From NCBI GenBank assembly GCA_030653175.1, contig JAURZV010000002.1, forward strand, positions 1 through 64,000: DNA of 64,000 nt, given 5' to 3'. Shown here in pieces: positions 1 to 7,781 of this stretch. Every line of letters starts with the position of its first letter. Position 1 is the stretch's first letter. This DNA is from Methylobacter sp. Its GTDB lineage: Bacteria > Pseudomonadota > Gammaproteobacteria > Methylococcales > Methylomonadaceae. Made by a program: the position numbers and the translations under genes. Under the pieces are notes generated by a model, which was given only the letters and a program-made list of their open reading frames with translations, made no database searches and was not told where the DNA came from.

Positions 1-128
1 GCAGTTCCCTCAAAGAGGTGGCCGATGTGCTTCGGCATCGCTCGCTCAATACCACCCTGGTTTATGCCAAACTCGATAGCAGGAATCTTGTAGCGGTCGC
101 CCTGCCATGGCCTGGGAGCGTATCATGA
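1..128 (+). pseudogene. C-terminal end of a tyrosine recombinase/integrase (5' end outside window)
   Basis: Frame from base 3 reads SSLKEVADVLRHRSLNTTLVYAKLDSRNLVAVALPWPGSVS*, the typical C-terminal LRHRSLNTT..YAKLD block of tyrosine recombinases; stop TGA 126-128 overlaps the next ATG (ATGA). Confidence 0.75.
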
Positions 129-532
129 GTGCGCACATCACCCTGCAAGAACACGCGGCCAATTATTTGAGCGAGCGTCGCCGCCTGGGTTTTGCCTTAC
201 GCAGTCCAGGCTATTCAGTGACCAGTTTTGCACGCTACGTAGATGCCCTTAACCTCAAAGAACCGCTGACCGTCGAGATCATGGCCGATTGGGCACGGCA
301 TGACAAAGGTAACAGCGACAAGTCATCAACGTGGGCACGACGATTGAAGAATCTTCGTTCGTTTACCCGCTACCTGCAGCAATTTGAACCGCGCACCGAG
401 GTGCCGGACGACAGCATCTTTGGTCGAATCGGACAGCAGCTAGCGCCACACATTTATAGCGAGCAGGAGATCATCGATTTACTGGACATTACAAGAGCCA
501 TGTTTCGAGCTTTAGATGGCGTTACTTATTGA
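125..532 (+). pseudogene. Truncated tyrosine recombinase (N-terminal SAM-like domain only)
   Basis: MSAHITLQEHAANYLSERRRLGFALRSPGYSVTSFARYVDAL...IYSEQEIIDLL, then an unrelated tail; no catalytic domain. ATGA overlap with the upstream recombinase suggests ATG 125 rather than 107. Confidence 0.7.
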
Positions 533-615
533 ATTAAAACAATATTTTTAAGCGGAAAAACTAAGTAAGGCTGTCTTTTGCTGGTAATTGTGGAAACAAT
601 CTGGAAACATTTTTA

Positions 616-717
616 TCAAGCTGCAATTTCAACGTATTCGGCTATGGTTTGTCTCTTTGGCAGTTCTTCTCCGTCTTCGGCCATGCCTTCAAGGTGAAAC
701 ACGATAGCTTCTTTCAT
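616..717 (-). CDS. 33-aa ORF resembling the C-terminal tail of HicB/UPF0150 antitoxins (probable remnant)
   Basis: Reverse strand MKEAIVFHLEGMAEDGEELPKRQTIAEYVEIAA*; its ATG overlaps the TAA of the upstream ORF (TAATG). Below the ORF track length cutoff. Confidence 0.5.
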   Translation of the reverse strand: MKEAIVFHLEGMAEDGEELPKRQTIAEYVEIAA

Positions 718-938
718 TAGTGTCCAGTTTCGTAGCTATAGATAAACACGCCTAGCGCGTCTACTAGTTCGGCTAATGCGTTATTTTCGTCGGCTCCTCC
801 AGCGTCTAATAACTGGTTCAATGAGTTGATTGCCTCCTGGTATTCGTTATCGTTATGGATTGGTTTTAATGGGATTGATTTGCAAACGTCGTGGTATTGC
901 CGTACCAATTCATTAACATTGAAGTTTAAGGTTTCCAT
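717..938 (-). CDS. HigA-like antitoxin, apparently lacking the C-terminal HTH
   Basis: 73 aa; IHNDNEYQEAINSLNQLLDAGGADENNALAELVDALGVFIYSYETGH resembles the N-terminal region of HigA (COG5499-type) antitoxins; ends where the HTH would begin; overlaps the upstream toxin by 13 nt. Confidence 0.6.
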   Translation of the reverse strand: METLNFNVNELVRQYHDVCKSIPLKPIHNDNEYQEAINSLNQLLDAGGADENNALAELVDALGVFIYSYETGH

Positions 939-1207
939 TGGTTGTATTCCTCGTGGGTTAAAATGTTTCGGATATAAAGCGTTTGTTTGTTGAAATGGAT
1001 AGCGGCAATCAACCGGTACTTATTGCCAGCAATGTTAAATATAAAATACATCCCTGCTTTATCAACCGGGTTGAAGTTTTGTTTTAATTCTGCATAGTTG
1101 TTGCAGTGTAGGGCTTCCATTTTATTACGCCATTCCTTTAATGGGGCGGTTGCTTGTGCGTGTATCGCTTCAAATTCCCTTATTGCTTTTCGGCTGATTA
1201 TTCTCAT
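926..1207 (-). CDS. higB: HigB-family mRNA interferase toxin
   Basis: 93 aa MRIISRKAIREFEAIHAQATAPLKEWRNKMEAL...GNKYRLIAAIHFNKQTLYIRNILTHEEYNQW, characteristic HigB pattern. Confidence 0.8.
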   Translation of the reverse strand: MRIISRKAIREFEAIHAQATAPLKEWRNKMEALHCNNYAELKQNFNPVDKAGMYFIFNIAGNKYRLIAAIHFNKQTLYIRNILTHEEYNQWKP

Positions 1208-1293
1208 TTGCCTTTTATACTTTTTGCTATGATCTGTTTACCGTTCATGGCTTCACTCTATCAAAAAAGGTAATTCTGAGCTTACGAGTTTTT

Positions 1294-1689
1294 TTATACG
1301 GGGCGAAATATTCTTTTCCCATCGGGGTTAACAATAATGGTTGACCATGTATGATCTATTCCTTTGCATGTTCTACATTCTACTTGTTCAATCAATAGAG
1401 TATAAACACCTGGTGATGCAGCATGAAACCAATTTAAAAAAGTGCTGCTTCTGTTGTCTATTGAAATACTGCATCCTATGTATTGACCTTCTTCAATATT
1501 GTCGTAACTTCTTTCTTTTTTACCATCAAGCGTTAAGAAACTAATGTATTGATCTCCTGCCATTTTTCCACATGATAGTTGATTGTATGAGTCATTTTTT
1601 ATGGTTACGTTGATTCTTGGTTTTTTTACGTTTTCAAAGTCTTCGTTAAGGTTTTCGTAGTTTGGATTCTTTTTTGTGATTGTTGTCTA
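1294..1689 (-). pseudogene. Hypothetical protein, probably 5'-truncated
   Basis: The annotated 89-aa ORF (1563..1294) is open upstream in the same frame to about 1689 (TTITKKNPNYENLNEDFENVKKPRINVTIKNDSYNQLSCGKMAGDQY...) without another ATG. Confidence 0.4.
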
Positions 1690-2159
1690 ATAATGAATCA
1701 TTACGGTATGTATTCGTTATCTGTTTGGTTACTGGTGCTCGATGGTCGGAAGCTGAAAATTTGAAGTTGGTTAACTGTATTAACCAGGGTTTTCAATTTG
1801 TGGATACGAAAAACGGCACGTCTCGTTTTGTTCCTGTATCACAATATTGGTTTAATTTTGTACAATTTCGACTTGGCCAGGGAAATTTTAAACCTTGTTA
1901 TGCTGCTTATCGATCTGCGTTTAAGCGTTCAGGCTTAATTGTTCCTGCTGGTCAATTGGCTCATATTTTGCGGCATACGTTTGCCAGTCATTTTGTCATG
2001 AATGGTGGTAATATTGTCGCTCTTCAAAGAATCCTTGGCCATTCAAGTTTGAACGTCACTATGAGGTATTCGCATCTTTCGCCGGATTACTTGAATCAAG
2101 CAATTCAGTTTAATCCTTTAGCGCGGATAAATGAAAGTGGAAAGAAAGTGGAAAGTTAG
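1680..2159 (+). pseudogene. Phage-type tyrosine integrase, catalytic domain only
   Basis: LLSNNESLRYVFVICLVTGARWSEAENL...HILRHTFASHFVMNGGNIVALQRILGHSSLNVTMRYSHLSPDYL; R..H-x-x-R..Y catalytic residues present, N-terminal domain absent. Confidence 0.75.
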
Positions 2160-2230
2160 TTGTTTAGTATTAATAAGCTATTGACTAAAAATATTAATTA
2201 CATTAATAATCAACTATTTAACGGGGAGTT

Positions 2231-3631
2231 ATGCAGGGTTTGAATTTAGGGCAGGACATTACAAGTTCGATGACTTCATCGGAAAAACGCGCCACATGGT
2301 CTTTGGCAGGCATTTATGCTTTGCGGATGCTGGGGCTATTTATGATTTTGCCGGTGTTATCTTTATTTGCCGAGCAGCTTGAGGGTTCAACGCCCGCACT
2401 GATCGGTCTGGCTATGAGCATTTACGGCTTGCCTCAAGTTCTATTGCAAATTCCTTTCGGTTTGCTATCCGATCGCTTCGGTCGCAAAAAAATCATTATT
2501 ATAGGCTTGGTGATGTTTTTTATCGGTAGCGTGATCGCGGCACTGTCAACGACCATTTACGGGATTTTGGTCGGTAGGGCTTTTCAGGGCGCCGGTGCGG
2601 TTTCGGCCGTTATTATGGCCCTGGTGGCAGACTTGACTCAGGAAGTTCATCGCACCAAAGCCATGGCTATTATCGGAATCAGCATCGGTGGATCGTTTGG
2701 CGTCGGCATCATAGCCGGGCCTGTTATTTCCGGATTCGGCGGTGTGCAGAGCGTTTTTGGGGTAACAGCGGTGCTCACCCTTCTGGCTATTCTAGCGATT
2801 ATTTATATCGTTCCCGATCCCCGGCAATCCAAATTGCATCGGGATGCGGAGTTCGTTCCCGAAGAAACGATGCAGGTGTTGAAAAATCCGGATCTATTGC
2901 GCCTGAATTACGGTATCTTCACTTTGCACCTGATTTTAATGGCTATCTTTGTGGTGGTGCCTTCATTAATGAGGGAGGCGGGATTATCGGCAGGGCATGA
3001 ATGGCAGGTTTATTTGCCGGTTTTTGTTATTTCGATGGCTTTCGCCGTACCGTTCGTGATTCTGGCCGAAAAGAAACGCAAAATGAAGCAGGTGTTTCTG
3101 GGGGCCATCGCTGTCTTGGTGATTGCCGAATTGGGCTTGTCGATAGTTCATCAAGACTTGAGCGGGATTATAGGTTTCTTGTGGCTGTTTTTTTGCGGCT
3201 TTAATTTATTGGAAGCGACACTACCTTCTTTAATATCGAAGACAGCGCCGGCTGACTTGAAAGGCACGGCCATGGGCGCTTATTCAAGTTCCCAATTCAT
3301 GGGGCTTTTTATGGGTGGGCTGGTGGGCGGCTGGTTTAACGGCGAATTCGGAGTCACGGCGGTGTTTTTATTTTGTGCCGCTGCCGCATTCAGCTGGTTG
3401 GTGGTGTCCTTATGGATGAAGCCTCCACGGTATGTGGCAAATTTGCTTATTTCACTGGAACAACTCAGTGAACAAGGCGCAAATGAATTTATTGCCGAAA
3501 TGCTTAAAATCAGCGGTATAGAGGAAATCACCCTGCATTATGAAGAGGCTTTGGTTTATCTTAAGGTTGATAATCAGAAACTTGATAAAGACCAATTACA
3601 ACGTTTGATCACGCAGTATGTCAATGCATAA
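2231..3631 (+). CDS. MFS transporter (YajR-like, with C-terminal ferredoxin-like domain); start may be 2270
   Basis: 12-TM MFS pattern with GLLSDRFGRKK motif and a soluble C-terminal region. Confidence 0.85.
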   Translation: MQGLNLGQDITSSMTSSEKRATWSLAGIYALRMLGLFMILPVLSLFAEQLEGSTPALIGLAMSIYGLPQVLLQIPFGLLSDRFGRKKIIIIGLVMFFIGSVIAALSTTIYGILVGRAFQGAGAVSAVIMALVADLTQEVHRTKAMAIIGISIGGSFGVGIIAGPVISGFGGVQSVFGVTAVLTLLAILAIIYIVPDPRQSKLHRDAEFVPEETMQVLKNPDLLRLNYGIFTLHLILMAIFVVVPSLMREAGLSAGHEWQVYLPVFVISMAFAVPFVILAEKKRKMKQVFLGAIAVLVIAELGLSIVHQDLSGIIGFLWLFFCGFNLLEATLPSLISKTAPADLKGTAMGAYSSSQFMGLFMGGLVGGWFNGEFGVTAVFLFCAAAAFSWLVVSLWMKPPRYVANLLISLEQLSEQGANEFIAEMLKISGIEEITLHYEEALVYLKVDNQKLDKDQLQRLITQYVNA

Positions 3632-3656
3632 TCGTGTAAACAATGAGGAGAAATAA

Positions 3657-4151
3657 ATGCTTAATAAAGTGATGTTAATAGGAAGGCTAGGCGCCGACCC
3701 TGAGGTTCGTTACATGCCGAGCGGCGGTGCCGTTACGACAATTCGTCTGGCAACGTCCAGGCGCTGGAAAGATAAGCAATCGGGTGAGCGCCGCGAAGAA
3801 ACCGAATGGCATAGGGTGGTGTTTTATAATCGTTTGGCCGAAATCGCGGGTGAATATTTAAAAAAAGGCAGTCAAGCCTATATTGAAGGTCGTATTCGCA
3901 CTCAGAAATGGCAAGGTCAAGACGGTCAGGATCGCTACACCACCGAAATCGTTGCCGACTCCATGAACATGCTGGACAGCCGTAGCGGCGGCACTTCCGA
4001 GTTTGGCGGCGAGCAGCCGCAGGGCGGATATTCCGCTCCCTCATCAAGACCGGCCAATCAGCCTCAGCAATCGGCGCCGCAAAGCAGTTCCGGTTCTATG
4101 CCGCCGCCACCGCCAAATTACGACGACTTTGATGATGATATTCCGTTTTAG
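3657..4151 (+). CDS. ssb: Single-stranded DNA-binding protein
   Basis: [40 protein letters not shown]... and acidic C-terminal tip DDFDDDIPF. Confidence 0.97.
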   Translation: MLNKVMLIGRLGADPEVRYMPSGGAVTTIRLATSRRWKDKQSGERREETEWHRVVFYNRLAEIAGEYLKKGSQAYIEGRIRTQKWQGQDGQDRYTTEIVADSMNMLDSRSGGTSEFGGEQPQGGYSAPSSRPANQPQQSAPQSSSGSMPPPPPNYDDFDDDIPF

Positions 4152-4220
4152 GATTGTCCACGAAAGCCACGAAAGCCACGAAAAGCAAGAAAAATAGAAT
4201 ACGGATGACGCGGATCAGAC

Positions 4221-4255
4221 GGATTTACACGGATTTACACGGATTTACACGGATT
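4221..4255. repeat. Short tandem repeat, unit GGATTTACAC (3 full copies plus partial)
   Basis: ggatttacac x3 followed by ggatt. Confidence 0.85.
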
Positions 4256-4503
4256 GGATTTCCTTATCGTTGCCCAGAAAGATTGGGTTCTTGCCTAAGG
4301 ACAGCACGCCCTACCCACTAATGGGACATAAATGGCACGGATCAGGCAGGATTTAAACTTTTATCGGTGTTGATCCACCAAATCCGTATCATCTGTGGCT
4401 ATTCATTGTTGGATGATGTTTTGACTGATGGAGCTTAAAGAATAAACTCCGCACTTAAGCACACCCATCATAAAAATTTTTCTCCCTGGTTTGAGGTCTT
4501 GGC

Positions 4504-5700
4504 ATGTGGAAAAAAATTTACTCGACAGTTTTCACGCCTCGCCTTGATGACGAGGAACTCAGTAAGCGCCTCGAAGCCATAAAATCGTCTATGCCTACTC
4601 CGGTCTTTTGGCTGTTGGGGAAGACTCAGTCGGGAAAAACTTCGATCATCAAGGCCCTGACCGGAGACAGCCGCGCCCAGATAGGTAACGGCATGCAGGC
4701 CTGCACCAGAACCGCATTCATTTATAATTTTCCTGATTCCCAGGATTGCATCATGCGCTTTCTGGATACGCGGGGACTGGGCGAAGTGGATTATGAACCG
4801 GATTGCGATATTGAAGCTTTCCGGGAACAGGCTCACGTACTGATCGTGGTAATGAAAGCCATGGATCATTCTCAACAGGCTGTTATGAAAGCTGTCCGAT
4901 CGATTCATAAAGCCAAACCCGATTGGCCGGTTATTGTTGCGCAAACGGCATTGCACGAGGGTTATCCCGATCCAGCCTTCGAACATTTGAGTCCTTATCC
5001 GTTTGACGCTGAAGACTGGACTAAAATGGTTCCTGAGAATCTGCGCCGATCTTTGCTTGAACAAAGAACGCTATTCAAGGGTATTGATGCCCAGTTTGTC
5101 GCGGTTGATTTTACGTTGCCGGAAGATGGCTACCAACCGGTCAATTACGGTTTGGAAGCGTTTTGGCGTAGTCTGGAGACAGCTTTGCCGCACGGCATTG
5201 CTATGATGCTTCATGACATGAAAGAAATCCGCAAGGAACTGCAAGACGTATACAGCAAAGCGGCGCATCCGCATATTATTGCCTACGCGCTTACTTCAGG
5301 AGCGGCCGGAGCCTTTCCGGTCCCCTTTGTCGGTATACCTGTTGTGACGCTGGTTCAGGCCAAAATGTTTCAGACCATTGCGTCGATTTATAATTACAAG
5401 CTGGACCGAAAAAGTTGGGCTGAAATCAGTAGCTCACTCGGCGTTACGCTACTGACCAATATCGGTCGTCGCGAATTAATCAAACTGATCCCCGTTTATG
5501 GCTCGGCCGTGTCATCGGTGCTGACTGCCGCAACAACCTATGCATTAGGCAAGACGCTAACGGTTTACTTTGAAAGTTTACATAGCGGAAAAGCGTTATC
5601 CGGTGAAGTATCCCGAATCGTTTATAAGGAACAGTTTGAACTGGGCCGATCCATGTTGAAGGATTACGTTAATGAAATTCAACATAAGGTGCTGAAATGA
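4504..5700 (+). CDS. GTPase with C-terminal hydrophobic DUF697-like region
   Basis: G1 GKTQSGKTS, G3 DTRG; C-terminal glycine-rich hydrophobic segment AYALTSGAAGAFPVPFVGIPVVTLVQAKMFQTIASIY. Confidence 0.75.
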   Translation: MWKKIYSTVFTPRLDDEELSKRLEAIKSSMPTPVFWLLGKTQSGKTSIIKALTGDSRAQIGNGMQACTRTAFIYNFPDSQDCIMRFLDTRGLGEVDYEPDCDIEAFREQAHVLIVVMKAMDHSQQAVMKAVRSIHKAKPDWPVIVAQTALHEGYPDPAFEHLSPYPFDAEDWTKMVPENLRRSLLEQRTLFKGIDAQFVAVDFTLPEDGYQPVNYGLEAFWRSLETALPHGIAMMLHDMKEIRKELQDVYSKAAHPHIIAYALTSGAAGAFPVPFVGIPVVTLVQAKMFQTIASIYNYKLDRKSWAEISSSLGVTLLTNIGRRELIKLIPVYGSAVSSVLTAATTYALGKTLTVYFESLHSGKALSGEVSRIVYKEQFELGRSMLKDYVNEIQHKVLK

Positions 5701-7274
5701 AAATGAAAACGCGCTGGAAGATACATTTTCTAATCATAATGATCCCATTCAGTATCCCTTTGGCAGCAGGCTTTTACTGGTTATGGCTGCATCAAATGCT
5801 GATTTTATGGCTAGCCGTTTCGGCAGTATTAGGCGCGGCGTGGTGGCTCTTTAACCAATATTTGAACCGGGCGAATTTGGAACTGGAATTGCTCGATATT
5901 TCGGCGTCGGTCGAAAAAACCGCTCAAAGCAAACGGGCTTACGAAAAAATCGAGCAGATTTCCGCATTACAGAGAAGCAGCAATCCTGATCTGGCCTCTT
6001 CGGAATTTTATATGCAGACCCTGCTTGAAGTGATGCGGGCCGTAGCTGAGCAGTATTATCCGCAACGTAAAGACGCTCTGTTGGAAATTAAGCTCCCTTA
6101 TCTGCTTAAAGTCATCGAGATGCTGGCGCAAGAATTACGCGTTAGTCTTTCGGAAAACGTGCCGGGCAGCCATATTTTCTCGGTGAACGATATTGTTCGC
6201 AGTCATCGCTTAGCTAATCGCGGACGCGAGCTTTACCGCCTGTTTCGCATCGTATCGGCCGGACTGGATCCGGTATCCGCCATGGTGCGCGAACTAAGAA
6301 TACTCACTACCGATAGTCTGTTGTCCTGTTCCACCGAGGAGCTCAAACACTGGCTTATCGACGCTTATATCAAGAAAATAGGCTATTACGCGATCGAGCT
6401 TTATAGTGGGAACCTGGTTCTGGACAACAGTTTGTTCGCCAACCCGACGCGATTATCTCAACAGGAATTGGAAAAAATTAAGCACAGGGAAGCCGCTGTG
6501 TCTGCGGAACCGTTCCGTATACTGGTGCTGGGTCAGACCAATTCCGGTAAATCCAGTCTCATCAACGCCCTGTTCGGGATCAAAAAAGCCGAAACCGATG
6601 TGATTCCTACCACAGAAGGCATCACTTCTTATCTGCTGGAACGTCCCGGATTGGAAACTGCGATTATATTGGACTGCGAAGGTTATGGCAGCGACGACTA
6701 CCAGCATTCGTTTTCAAAAGTTTCGGAAGAAATTATCCGCAGTGACATTATTTTTTTGGCGATTTCAGCAACCAATGCAGCGCGTGATCCCGATAAAAAA
6801 ATGCTGCAAGCCATTCAGGATTGTTTTGCGGCTAAAAACAGGAATAGTCTGCCGCCCATCGTTGTAGCATTGACTCATATCGATCAGTTGCGGCCGGTCA
6901 GGGAATGGAGTCCGCCTTATGATGTTATAAAGCCCGGCTCGACAAAAGCTCAGGCAATAAGGCTGATGATGGATGCGGTAACGACAGAATTGGGCTTAAA
7001 TATCGATCAGATTGCGCCGGTCAATTTAAAGCCGGGCTTTGAATATAATGTTGAGGAAGGATTGGTTCCGGCCGTTTTTCAGCAACTCGAACAGGCCAAG
7101 CAGGTGCGTTATCTGCGGTGTCTTAAGGAGTATCGTAAAGAAGATTATTGGCGCAGGCTTTGGAAGCAATCTAAGGGAGCGGGGCAGTTTATCGCCAAGA
7201 AAGGCTTTAGCATTTTTATCAAATCGTCTGTTGCTCTATCTGGAGATGCGGAGCGGGCGGGGAAAGTCGACTAA
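5697..7274 (+). CDS. Membrane-anchored Era/dynamin-like GTPase
   Basis: N-terminal TM hairpin, G1 GQTNSGKSS, G3 DCEGYG, G4-like THID; ATGA overlap with the upstream GTPase. Confidence 0.75.
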   Translation: MKMKTRWKIHFLIIMIPFSIPLAAGFYWLWLHQMLILWLAVSAVLGAAWWLFNQYLNRANLELELLDISASVEKTAQSKRAYEKIEQISALQRSSNPDLASSEFYMQTLLEVMRAVAEQYYPQRKDALLEIKLPYLLKVIEMLAQELRVSLSENVPGSHIFSVNDIVRSHRLANRGRELYRLFRIVSAGLDPVSAMVRELRILTTDSLLSCSTEELKHWLIDAYIKKIGYYAIELYSGNLVLDNSLFANPTRLSQQELEKIKHREAAVSAEPFRILVLGQTNSGKSSLINALFGIKKAETDVIPTTEGITSYLLERPGLETAIILDCEGYGSDDYQHSFSKVSEEIIRSDIIFLAISATNAARDPDKKMLQAIQDCFAAKNRNSLPPIVVALTHIDQLRPVREWSPPYDVIKPGSTKAQAIRLMMDAVTTELGLNIDQIAPVNLKPGFEYNVEEGLVPAVFQQLEQAKQVRYLRCLKEYRKEDYWRRLWKQSKGAGQFIAKKGFSIFIKSSVALSGDAERAGKVD

Positions 7275-7328
7275 CTAACCCACGATTCAACCTAAAAAAT
7301 CAGTTGGATTTGATATTCCCGAGCTACC

Positions 7329-7357
7329 GTAGGGGCCGACCGGCCGGTCGCCCCTAC
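7329..7357. repeat. Palindromic repeat GTAGGGGC...GCCCCTAC
   Basis: gtaggggccgaccggccggtcgcccctac, near-perfect inverted repeat. Confidence 0.8.
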
Positions 7358-7529
7358 AATGTCCGCACCATTTAGGTGAATAACTTTCGGCCAAAAATAG
7401 TTATTTCGGGAAGTTATTTTTAACCAAATCCTTATAAAAATTATTTTAAAATGTTACAGCGGTTTCAATTTTGATTAGTAACTATTAAAAGGCTATGCCA
7501 CCATTAAGTAATAAAACAACATTGTCGCT

Positions 7530-7704
7530 GGAGTGCAGGCTTCGCCTGCATTGGCAAGCAAAGCTTCCGCTCCTCGGCAACCGCTCCTTTTGCCCTACCT
7601 CCTGCATCCTTGCAGTCGTGCTCTCGCCCCTTACCTACATCCATGTAGGCAAAGCTTCCGCTCCTGCTCTCGCCCCTTACCTACATCCATGTAGGCAAAG
7701 CTTG
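7530..7704. repeat. Composite intergenic repeat cluster with a 46-bp tandem duplication
   Basis: ctctcgccccttacctacatccatgtaggcaaagctt occurs from 7621 and again from 7667; preceded by ggagtgcaggcttcgcctgca hairpin. Confidence 0.85.
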
Positions 7705-7781
7705 CACTCCCGTCACACCATAGATTCAATAGGCATAGTGGTTATTTTAGTAATTAACTGAATTTGAAAACGCTGTATTGT

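Noticed and set aside
4221-4255. GGATTTACAC tandem array as a CRISPR or iteron
   Set aside because: Units are contiguous 10-mers with no spacers and no adjacent cas or rep genes; simple tandem repeat.
4468-5064. 198-aa antisense ORF in the GTPase gene
   Set aside because: Overlaps a GTPase with clear motifs; no independent support.
7621-7704. 46-bp tandem copies as a CRISPR array
   Set aside because: Only two copies, hairpin-bearing, with no unique spacers; explained as a duplicated intergenic repeat.
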